Below, one piece after another: positions 37,378 to 46,200 of a DNA stretch of 64,000 nucleotides. Position 1 is the stretch's first letter; every line of letters starts with the position of its first letter. Position numbers and translations under genes: made by a program. The notes below the pieces were generated by a model, which worked only from the letters and a program-made list of their open reading frames with translations, did no database searches and was not told the DNA's origin. Source of the DNA: Methylosinus sp. LW4 (GTDB taxonomy: Bacteria > Pseudomonadota > Alphaproteobacteria > Rhizobiales > Beijerinckiaceae); assembly GCF_000379125.1 (NCBI RefSeq), contig NZ_KB900626.1, forward strand, positions 64,014 to 128,013, written 5' to 3'.

Positions 37378-39504
37378 TCACCTCTTGCAGACGATTCGCC
37401 TGTCGCTGCGCAGGCCGTAACGCGCCATCTTGTGGTAGAGCGTCGCTCTGGTGATGCCGAGGCTGCGCGCGGCTTTGGCAATATTGCCCTTTGCGGAGGC
37501 GAGCGCGTGCCGCACGGCGCGCGCTTCCCAATCGGAGAGGTCGAAGCCGGTCTCGGTTTCCACCGTTTCGTCGATGATCGAGGCGGGCGGCGTCGCATCG
37601 GCGCCGATGCGATTGTCGAAGTCGAGCTCCTGGAGGAAGTCGATCGGAAGATCGTCGATCTCTATGAGCGGCCCCTTGGCGACGGCGATGCTGGAGCGCA
37701 GCACATTGCGCGCCTCGCGTATGTTGCCGGGCCATGGATGCTTGAAGAAAATGCGCCACACCTCATCGGAGAAGCGCAGCTCCTCGGGCGCCGCCAGCGC
37801 CTCTCGCTCGAGGTGGAACAGCTGCGCCAACAGCCCGAGCCGATCGGGCCGCTCGCGCAGCGGCGGAAGCCACAGCTGCACGCCATTCAGCCGATAATAG
37901 AGATCGCGGCGGAACGTTCCCTTCTGCACCATCTCCTGCAGGCTGCGATTGGTGGCTGCGACGACGCGCACATCGACGCGGATCGGCTTGCTGGAGCCGA
38001 TCGGCACCACCTCGCTCGAGTCGAGCACGCGCAGCAGCGTCGCTTGCAGATCGGCGGCCATGTCGCCGATCTCGTCGAGGAACAATATGCCCTTGTCCGC
38101 CTCGACGAATTTGCCGGCCTTGCCCTTGGCGCGCGCGCCGGTGAAGCTGCCGCCCTCATAGCCGAACAATTCGCTCTCGATCAGCTCGCGTGGAATAGCG
38201 GCGCAATTTATGGCGACGAGCGGACGCTCCTTGCGCGGACCGCTGGCGTGAAGGCGGCGCACGAGATGATCCTTGCCGACGCCGGACTCGCCGGTGATGA
38301 GGATCGGAATATTGCGCTCCTGCAAGCCGGAGGCTTTGCGCAGCGCCGCCTCCAGCACATTGTCGCTCCAATCGGCGCGGGCCTCTGGCGCGCGCGGCGC
38401 GGCGTCGGCGCGGTCTGGCGCGCGGCGCGGCGATGCGGCGTCGCTCTCACGCTTGGGACAGCGATGCGCTTCGGCGAAGATGGAATAACGATTGCGCGGA
38501 TCGACGAGCGGAAGGAGACGCGCGCTCTCATGCGCCGCGACGAGCGTCGGAAGATCGACGCCGAGCGCAATCGCGGCGCGCTGGCCGACGAGCGCGGAAT
38601 GCTCGGAGCGAAGCGTCTCGACGCCGGCGCGGTCGACGCCGCGAATAATTCCGTCGGCGCCGATGAAGATGCGGCCTTCGCTCGGCAAGCGCGGCTCGGA
38701 GTCGCCGGCGGCGCGCAGACGCAGCAGATAGCCGTCGGCGGCGATGTGGTCGAAGAGGCTCGTCTCCAGCAGTAGGCGGGCGAGCTCGAGAAAGCCGAGA
38801 GCGAGCTTGGCGGCGTCGCGACGGTCGGAGACCATGCCGAGGATCGCGCAGAGGCTTCCGTCCGGCGCGATGATGGGGCAGCCGGCGGTGGCGAAGCGAT
38901 GCAGCGCGCCATTGAAATGCTCCTTGCCGTCGAAGGCGATCGGCGCGCGCAAGAGGCTCGCCGTGCCGACGCCATTATTGCCGAGGCTGGCCTCGCTCCA
39001 ATCGGCGCCGATGCGCGCCATTTGCGCGGCGCCGGCCGTTATGCGCGAGCCCGAGTCGAGCAGCTGCACGAGCGCGCCGGCGGGATCGGCGAGCAGCAGC
39101 GCGACATTGGTCTCGTCGAGCAGCGCGCGCAGCTCGTAGACGAGCGACGAAAGCCGGCCGGCGACGCCGCCGGCGGCGTCGCGCCACGCGTCGAGCTCCG
39201 TCGCGCTGCGATCGTCGCGGCGCTGGCGTGGGGCGAAGTCCGCGCCCGGGGGCAGAGCGTGGTCGTCCACGCAGCGCGCCCAGGCCTCGGCGACCTGCGG
39301 GCGCACCCAATCGGCGCCGGCGGGCGCCTGGCCCGTCTGCTTCATCCAATCCCAGGCGACGCCGGGACGGTCGACTCCATAGAAGCCGGTCTCCTCGGCG
39401 CTGCGCATGTTCATGACAGCGGCGGCCGCATGGCCGAGCATGGGGGATCTCATCGCCGTATCGCTCAAAAGCGATCCTCCCGAATTTTTGACGTGTCGGG
39501 GCAT
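37378..39504 (-). CDS. mmoR: sigma-54-dependent activator of sMMO genes
   Basis: Up to 708 residues. A GAF-like sensor region (about residues 110-300) resembles AcoR-type activators. The AAA+ domain has Walker A GESGVGKD (near 405), the sigma-54 contact loop as GSFTGA instead of GAFTGA (near 456) and Walker B ILFLDEIGD. The Fis-type helix-turn-helix is at the end (NIAKAARSLGITRATLYHKM). It activates the mmoX promoter by ATP hydrolysis on RpoN polymerase. The start is uncertain: the ATG at 39504 has a poor SD, while a TTG at 39468 has GGGAGGA upstream. Confidence 0.95.
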   Translation of the reverse strand: MPRHVKNSGGSLLSDTAMRSPMLGHAAAAVMNMRSAEETGFYGVDRPGVAWDWMKQTGQAPAGADWVRPQVAEAWARCVDDHALPPGADFAPRQRRDDRSATELDAWRDAAGGVAGRLSSLVYELRALLDETNVALLLADPAGALVQLLDSGSRITAGAAQMARIGADWSEASLGNNGVGTASLLRAPIAFDGKEHFNGALHRFATAGCPIIAPDGSLCAILGMVSDRRDAAKLALGFLELARLLLETSLFDHIAADGYLLRLRAAGDSEPRLPSEGRIFIGADGIIRGVDRAGVETLRSEHSALVGQRAAIALGVDLPTLVAAHESARLLPLVDPRNRYSIFAEAHRCPKRESDAASPRRAPDRADAAPRAPEARADWSDNVLEAALRKASGLQERNIPILITGESGVGKDHLVRRLHASGPRKERPLVAINCAAIPRELIESELFGYEGGSFTGARAKGKAGKFVEADKGILFLDEIGDMAADLQATLLRVLDSSEVVPIGSSKPIRVDVRVVAATNRSLQEMVQKGTFRRDLYYRLNGVQLWLPPLRERPDRLGLLAQLFHLEREALAAPEELRFSDEVWRIFFKHPWPGNIREARNVLRSSIAVAKGPLIEIDDLPIDFLQELDFDNRIGADATPPASIIDETVETETGFDLSDWEARAVRHALASAKGNIAKAARSLGITRATLYHKMARYGLRSDRRIVCKR

Positions 39505-39594
39505 GGCGCGTCGGGTCCGACGGTTCGCTCATGCGAGGGCGCTCGCTCGCGCTGCGCGCGGGCGAGCATTCGACGTCGCGCGTCTGCGGCGTGG

Positions 39595-40137
39595 TCAGCC
39601 GCGCGCGGCGGAGGGCGCTTTCTGGCCGGGCAGGGGCAGCTTCAGCAGCGCTTCGGCGAGCTGGTCCGCCAAATAGCCGAGGATCGCGCCGGCGATCAGC
39701 GACAGCGCCGCCAGCAGAGCGGGATTGCTCGGCGAGAGCGCCACGAGATCATCGGCGTGGGCGGTCGCCAGCAGCGTCGCATAGGCGGCCAGCGAAACGG
39801 GCCATTCGGCGAGCGCCGGCGCCTTGGCGGAGAGCACGAGAGCGACGAGCGTGATCGCCACGGCGATTCCCGTCGACGCCGCCGGACTGACGACCTCGCC
39901 GTAGGGAATATGGGCGGCGGCGAGAAGCGCGACTGCGGCGAGAGCGACGCCGAGCAGATCATGCGGGACAGATTTTTTGAGCCCGTCGAGCTTGCCGCCC
40001 AGATGAATATAGCCCGCCCAGCCGATGAGCGCGGCGAAGAGCTGCGCGCCATAGGGAGCGGCGGGACCGAGCGTCAGAAAAGCGGCGAGACCGCCGAGAG
40101 CGCCGACGCTCACGGCCCTGAAATATGCGATGCTCAT
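39595..40137 (-). CDS. DUF1097-like membrane protein
   Basis: 180 residues with five to six membrane helices (AALIGWAGYIHLGGKLDGLKK lies in an early loop). The Gly-Gly-Lys loop followed by HDLLGVALA resembles DUF1097 inner-membrane proteins, whose function is unknown. It lies between mmoR and a group of copper genes on the same strand. No direct link to either is shown. Confidence 0.6.
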   Translation of the reverse strand: MSIAYFRAVSVGALGGLAAFLTLGPAAPYGAQLFAALIGWAGYIHLGGKLDGLKKSVPHDLLGVALAAVALLAAAHIPYGEVVSPAASTGIAVAITLVALVLSAKAPALAEWPVSLAAYATLLATAHADDLVALSPSNPALLAALSLIAGAILGYLADQLAEALLKLPLPGQKAPSAARG

Positions 40138-40239
40138 GACAATAGCCTCCAGCTGCGCGCGCGATCCTATGATCGGCGCAGTTCGCGTGAATCCCTCGAC
40201 GGCGCTGCCGTCGATCTTCCAAAAAGAGAGTCGGGGATT

Positions 40240-40719
40240 TCAGGCGAGAGGCGCTGGAGGCGCGCGTGGCGACAGAGGCCGCAGCTCGGGCGCGGCGGCG
40301 ACGGCGTCGATGACATAGTTCGGCGCCGGCGTATCGGAGGCGATTTCGAGCGGAAGAACGATGACGAGAACGATCTCGCGCTCGTCATCTATCGCCGAGC
40401 TGCAATGGAGAATGCAGCACGGGCCGATGTGATGATTTTCGATCGGAGCGGAATCGCTCTTGGCCGCCTCGGCCTTGAAGGAGGCGCAGACGACGCCGGA
40501 GAGTTGCGCGCTATTGGCGGTCGCTCCCGCCGCGAAGCCGACGCCGACGGTCTGCAGCAGGAACAGCAGCGCCGCGACCATGCCGAGGGCCGCTCGCTCG
40601 ACGCTGAGATGTGTCCGGCCTGGGATTTTCAAGGCATTGTGCTCTGAGGCGTTCGGAACGAGAAGGTACGAGCGGCGCAGGAGAGCGTCAAGCGACGCGC
40701 CCTCTCGCCCATGCGGCAT
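40240..40719 (-). CDS. small membrane-anchored protein with Cys/His motif, DUF2946-like
   Basis: Up to 159 residues. The true start may be internal, since the first 40 residues are not protein-like. A single helix (MVAALLFLLQTVGVGFAAG) precedes a periplasmic stretch with HHIGPCCILHCSS, a thiol/His cluster that could bind copper. This layout resembles DUF2946 proteins, which often accompany SCO and PCuAC genes. Both follow in this window. It should be exported or membrane-anchored. Function in copper handling is inferred from motif and context. Confidence 0.6.
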   Translation of the reverse strand: MPHGREGASLDALLRRSYLLVPNASEHNALKIPGRTHLSVERAALGMVAALLFLLQTVGVGFAAGATANSAQLSGVVCASFKAEAAKSDSAPIENHHIGPCCILHCSSAIDDEREIVLVIVLPLEIASDTPAPNYVIDAVAAAPELRPLSPRAPPAPLA

Positions 40720-40771
40720 GTTGTCGCGAGCCTGCGCGCAAGCTTTCGTTCACGCCGGAGCAAGCTTTCGT

Positions 40772-42031
40772 TCACGCGGGAGGATGCCGAGCGCTCTGGC
40801 GGCGAATGAAATCCTTCAGCGTCTTCGCGGCTTCGTCGCTGCGGTCGGCGAAGGAGGCGACGCCGGACATGAGGCCGTCGCGATCGACGAGATAGACGAG
40901 CGTCGTGTGATCGATCGTGTAATCGCCGCCCTCCAGCGGAGTCTTGCGGTGATAGACGCGAAACGCCTGCGCCGCGCGGTCCGTCTCCTCCGCCGCGCCG
41001 CGCAGAGCGGTGATGCGCCGCGGAAAGGAGGAGACGAAATCGGCGAGGCTCTCGCGCGTGTCGCGCGCGGGATCGAGCGTCGCGAAGAGAATGTCGAAGC
41101 CGGCGCCGGAAGGGTCCGCCTCATTGGCCGCGCGCGCCGCCTCGAGCATTGTGGTCGGGCACACTTCTGGACAATGCGTGAAGCCGAAGAAGATGGCGTA
41201 GGGACGTCCGCGCATCGTCTTTTCATCGACGATGTCGCCATTCGTCGCAGTGAGGCGGAAGGAAGGCGCATAGGCGCGCGCGGCGGCCTCGTTGCGGTGC
41301 GGAGCGACGCGCGGCGCCGCGGCGCTCGCGAGAACGACGACGGCGGCCGTCGCGATCCACCAACGGCGCGAGCGCAGAGCGGCGGGAAGGCGCCTTTCGC
41401 CGCCCGGCGCGGCGCGAACGCTCGCCGGGCGGCTGGGGCGAGCGGAGCTCTCGGGCGGGATGGAGACCGAGGCGCCGCTCGAGCGGCGCAGGCCGCGTCG
41501 GCGAATGAAGCGGCGCAAGCGCGCCGCGAGACGCACGCCGGGCGCATGACGCAGCGCCTTTGCGAATGTGGTGCGGATGCGCGGCTCCACCGACATGTCG
41601 CGGAGCTCGGCGGCGAGGCTCTCGACGGCGCTCTCCTTTTCCGCCGGCGTCGAATGGCGTCCGATCTCGAGCCGGCGCCCCGCCGTTGTGATCTCGACAT
41701 GCGTGCAGCGCCGCGCGCGATCGAGGCGCCGCTCTATGACCAGCTCCTCCGCCTTGATGCGGCGCTGATCGACGAGCCGGCCGCGAAAGTAATGCGCGAC
41801 GCGGACAACGCCATTCTCGACCGTCACGCGCTCGATGATCTCGCCGCGCTCGGCGGGCGCGCCTCCGAGCACGAGACGGCAGAAAGCCGCGAGGCCATTC
41901 GTCGCATCGATCGCCAGCCGAGCGAGCCGGCGCGGCGCGGCATTGGGCGTCGCGGCGTCGATAGGGGAAGCGGATCGCGGCTTCATCGGCGCGTTCTTCG
42001 TCACGCAGGGCGCTCCATCTCGCGGCGTCAT
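40772..42031 (-). CDS. SCO1/SenC copper chaperone with long N-terminal extension
   Basis: About 419 residues if started at 42031. ATGs at 42148 and 41986 are alternatives and none has a strong SD. The C-terminal SCO domain (last 165 residues) has the copper-binding CPEVCPTTM and the distant His in YTIDHTT. A membrane helix (WWIATAAVVVLASAAAP) precedes it. SCO proteins deliver copper to cytochrome oxidase or act as thiol reductases in the periplasm. The N-terminal 190 residues are unusual. A segment ending EIGRHSTPAEKESAVESLAA recalls DUF2244-like or PH-like domains and would lie in the cytoplasm. SCO proteins are normally near 200 residues. Confidence 0.82.
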   Translation of the reverse strand: MTPRDGAPCVTKNAPMKPRSASPIDAATPNAAPRRLARLAIDATNGLAAFCRLVLGGAPAERGEIIERVTVENGVVRVAHYFRGRLVDQRRIKAEELVIERRLDRARRCTHVEITTAGRRLEIGRHSTPAEKESAVESLAAELRDMSVEPRIRTTFAKALRHAPGVRLAARLRRFIRRRGLRRSSGASVSIPPESSARPSRPASVRAAPGGERRLPAALRSRRWWIATAAVVVLASAAAPRVAPHRNEAAARAYAPSFRLTATNGDIVDEKTMRGRPYAIFFGFTHCPEVCPTTMLEAARAANEADPSGAGFDILFATLDPARDTRESLADFVSSFPRRITALRGAAEETDRAAQAFRVYHRKTPLEGGDYTIDHTTLVYLVDRDGLMSGVASFADRSDEAAKTLKDFIRRQSARHPPA

Positions 42032-42392
42032 GTCGCGGCTGCTCGCGCCGCGCGGTCTTATCGAAAACAGCAATAACGCATATAGGTCAACGCGAAGGCG
42101 AATGATGCGCATGCGACCGGACGTCGCGTGCAGAAAGTGAACGGACATGCGTTCGATCGTGATCGTCGCGATGCGCGCGAAATCGATACGATTGTGCAGC
42201 CGTCACATCGGAGATTCGCCGCGCGCGCGGGATTCGCGCTATGTGTATCGGCTCTGGCGTCTCTCGCAGCGCTGGCGCAGAAGTTGCGGACCGGGCGTGG
42301 AGGGGCATGTTCAACGATCGGCTCGAGACATGATCATAGGCTCATTGCGGCGTCGCGATCTTTCGACCTGCAAGGGATTGCGGAGGCTTCGG

Positions 42393-42842
42393 ATGTTTTG
42401 CGCCTCGGGCGCGCTCGTGCTTCCGCTGGCCCTTTTCGCGACGGCCACGCTCGCGGCGCCGGCCGCCGCCGCGATAGAGGTGGAGCGCGCCTGGTGCGCC
42501 ACGCCGCCCAAAGGCGTGAAGATCGGCGCCTGCTATCTGGCCTTGCGCAACGAGGGCAAGACGGAGGACCGGCTGCTGGGCGTGGAGGCGGACGCCGCCG
42601 CTCGCGTCGAGATGCATGTGACCAAGATCGCCGATGGCGTCGGCCGCATGCGCCCGCTCGCCGAGGGCGTCGCCCTGCCGGCCGAATCGGTCGTCGATTT
42701 TCGCGAGAAGGGCTATCACCTCATGCTGGTCGATCTGCGCGGGCCGCTCGCGGAAGGCGAGACCGTGCGCGGCACGCTGCGATTCGAGCGCGCCGGCGAG
42801 CAGCCTGTGCTCTTCCATGTCGAGCGGCCCGGCGTCCCCTGA
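42393..42842 (+). CDS. periplasmic copper chaperone PCu(A)C
   Basis: 149 residues from ATG 42393, chosen for GGAGG six bases upstream and the signal peptide that follows (FATATLAAPAAAA). The copper site pattern is present: VEMHVTK, RMRPL and YHLMLV supply the Met/His ligands of the H(M)x10Mx21HxM motif. PCuAC passes Cu(I) to SCO or directly to oxidase subunit II. It is divergent from the SCO gene across about 360 bases, a common regulatory layout for copper genes. Confidence 0.92.
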   Translation: MFCASGALVLPLALFATATLAAPAAAAIEVERAWCATPPKGVKIGACYLALRNEGKTEDRLLGVEADAAARVEMHVTKIADGVGRMRPLAEGVALPAESVVDFREKGYHLMLVDLRGPLAEGETVRGTLRFERAGEQPVLFHVERPGVP

Positions 42843-43263
42843 TTTTGCCGCGGCGGCGGGTCGGGATGGTCGAATCGCCGGGCGCCTCTATTTCCACTCA
42901 TGGTGAGGATCGCGGGGCGGCGCCCCGGCGCGGGCGCCGTTGAAGCGCCCGCTTCGGCGCGCCCCGGTCCCGCGCCGAACGAGGCCGCCGGTCTGCTCGA
43001 GAGCCGTCTGCATGAAAATTTATGAAAATCGAAATCCATGCCGCCCCGGCGCGTGGAGGAGGGGCTCCGCCCTTCGCTCACCGAGACGTAAATGGCTGAT
43101 CGTCGAGGCGATCGCTCATTGTAACCACTTCGTCACGAATATGACGCAGAAATGCCCCTCGTTCTTCCAGCCGGTCTTTTCGGCAACAAATTCCCTCCCA
43201 TAGTGGGTTCATCCTGCATTCAGCCTGGATGCGGGATAGGATCGTCCTTCGCTCTCATGCTAG
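42843..43263. other. intergenic region before the NRPS-like gene
   Basis: 421 bases with no convincing gene. The last 200 bases are less GC-rich and should hold the promoter of the large gene at 43264. No terminator hairpin with T-run was seen after the copper chaperone gene. Confidence 0.5.
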
Positions 43264-46200
43264 ATGAGCGCGGATTTCCCGCGGATATGTCACGCGATGA
43301 ATGAGTTGAACCCCAGTTTCGCCAAAAGCGCGCCTCTCGACGGCGCGCCGCTCGCCGACGAGACGGCCCGGACCGGCGCCGTGCTGCGCGGTCCGGCCAT
43401 GCCGCATCTGCTGCGCGACGAGCTGCTCTGCGAGATTTTCGCCGCCCGCGTCGCCGCCAGCCCCAACGCCCTGGCCATGGCGACCTTGGAGCGGCGCTTC
43501 ACCTATCGCGAGGTCGATGCGGAAGCCGCGGCCATCGCCTGCGGCCTCGCCGCCCGCGACATTGGCCCGGGCGATGTGGTCGGCCTATGGGGCGCGCGTG
43601 GGCCGGAGCTGCTGATCGCGCAGATCGCCATCGCCAAGACGGGCGCCGCGTGGCTGCCCTTCGACGCCGACGCGCCGGTCGACCGTATCGCCGTCTGCCT
43701 CGCCGACGCCGGCGCCAAGGCGCTGCTGACCTCCGCCGGCTTCGCCGGCAAGGCCGCCCCCGTGGTCTCGGTCGAGACGCTGATCGACGCCGAGATCGCG
43801 ATTTTCGGCGGCGTCTGCCCTGATCCGCGCGCGCTGGGCGCCACGGGCGACCATCCGGCCTATCTCATCTACACCTCCGGCTCGACGGGAACGCCCAAGG
43901 GCATTGTCGTCACCGCGCGCAACATCTGCCATTATCTGCGCTCGGCCAATGAGATCTACCGGATTTCCGCCTCCGATGTGGTGTTCCAGGGCGCTTCCGT
44001 CGCCTTCGACCTCTCCATGGAGGAGATCTGGATTCCCTATCTCGCCGGCGCGTCGCTCTTCGTCGCCACGCCGCAGATCATCGGCGAGACCGAGGCGCTG
44101 CCCGATATTCTGGAGGAAGCCGGCGTCACCGTGCTCGACACTGTGCCGACGCTGCTCGCCGCCATGCCGCGCGACGTCGCGACGCTGAAGACCATCGTGC
44201 TGGGCGGCGAGGCCTGCCCGCCCTCGGTGGCGGAGCGCTGGACCCGCATCGGCCGCACCATCTTCAACAGCTACGGCCCCACCGAGGCGACCGTCGTCGC
44301 CACCGTTTCGGAGGTCTGGCCCAATGAGACGGTGACGATCGGCAAGCCGATCCCCAATTACAGCTGCTATGTCGCCGACGAAAATCTGACGCTGCTGCCG
44401 CCGGGCGCGGAGGGCGAGCTGCTCATCGGCGGCCCTGGCGTGGCGAGAGGCTATCTGCGCCGCGACGAGCTGACCGCCGAGAAGTTCATCGCCAATCCTT
44501 TCTCCTCGGACGGCTCCGATCCGATCCTCTATCGCTCCGGCGACGCGGTGATTCTGGACGAGAACGGCGATCTGCATTTTCGCGGCCGCATCGACGATCA
44601 GGTGAAGATCAGGGGTTTCCGCGTCGAGCTGGGCGAGATCGAATCCGCGCTCTCGCGTCTCGACCATATACGTCAGGCGGCCGTCGTTCTGCGCAATGAG
44701 AATGGGCTGGACGAGCTCGTCGCCTTTCTCGTCGGCGCGACGGCCGTATCGCCGGACCCACGCGATCTGCGCGCCAAGCTGCGCGAGTTTCTGCCCTCCT
44801 ATATGGTTCCGGGCCGGTTCGAGGTCGTGACCTCGCTGCCCCGCCTCTCCTCCGGCAAGGTGGACCGCAAGGCGCTGAAGCGGGCGCCGCTCACCGCCCC
44901 TCTCATCGACACGGAGGCGCAGGAGGAGCCGCGCACCAAGACGGAGGCCGCGCTGCTCGACGCCGCCAAGCGCGTGCTGCCGCCGGGCGCCATTCCCTTC
45001 GACGCGGATTTCTTCACCGATCTCGGCGGCCATTCGCTGCTGGCCGCGCGTTTCGTCTCGGTGGTGCGCGAGACGGCGCATCTTTCCTCGATCACGCTGC
45101 AGGACCTCTATTCGGAGCGCAATCTGCGCGCGCTCGCCACACATCTCGACGGCAAGGCGGCGATGGCCGGGCCGCCGCGCGATCTCTCCTTCGCGCCGCC
45201 GCCGCTGCTGCGGCGCTTCCTCTGCGGCCTCGCCCAGGCGGCGGCGCTGCCCTTCATCCTCGCCTTCGTCACCTCGCAGTGGCTCGGCGTTTTCGTCTCC
45301 TATCAGCTGCTCACCTCGCCGGACGCCAACCTCATCGACGAGGCGGCGGCGCTGCTGGGCGTCTATATGTGCGTCAACATCGCCACTGTGGCGGTGTCGA
45401 TCCTCGGCAAATGGCTGGTCATCGGCCGCACCAGGCCGGGGCGCTACCCGCTGTGGGGCGTCTATTACTACCGCTGGTGGCTGGCGCAGCGCCTGATGGG
45501 CCTCACCCACGCCAAATGGTTCCAGTGCTCGCCCTTGATGCGCCTCTATCTTTCCGCCCTCGGCGCGAAGATCGGCGAGGACGCCATCATCGGCGAGCTG
45601 GACGTCGGCGCCATCGATCTCGTCAGCATCGGCGATGGCGCGAGCCTCGGCTCCAAGCTGAAGCTCGCCAACGCCCGCGTCGTCGGCAATGAGCTCATCA
45701 TCGGGACGATCGAGATCGGCGCGGACGCCTATGTCGGCACCTCCTGCGTGATCGAGGAGAATGTCGTCCTCGGCGAGGGCGCGGCGCTCGAGGATCTGAC
45801 CTCGGTTCCCGCCGGCTCGCAGATCGGCGCCTATGAGATTTGGGACGGCTCGCCGGCGCGCTACAAGGGCGATGTCGATCCCCGCGCGCTCGATCCGCAA
45901 TCGACGGCCTCCGCGCCGCAGCGGCTCGCCATGGGCTTCATGTTCACGGTTCTGGCGCTGGCGCTGCCGCCGCTCGGCCTGCTGCCGATCTTCCCGGCCT
46001 TTTGGGTGTTCGACCGGTTCGACAATTGGCTCGGCATAACGGATGTCGACCACGTCTATTATCTCGCCGCCATTCCCTTGTTCGCCTGGCCGACGGCTTT
46101 CGTGCTGGTGCTCGTCACCGTGGCCTTCATCGTGGCCTTCCGCTGGATCGTGCTGCCGCGCGTCTCGGAGGGGACCTATTCGGTGTGGTCCGGCTTCTAT

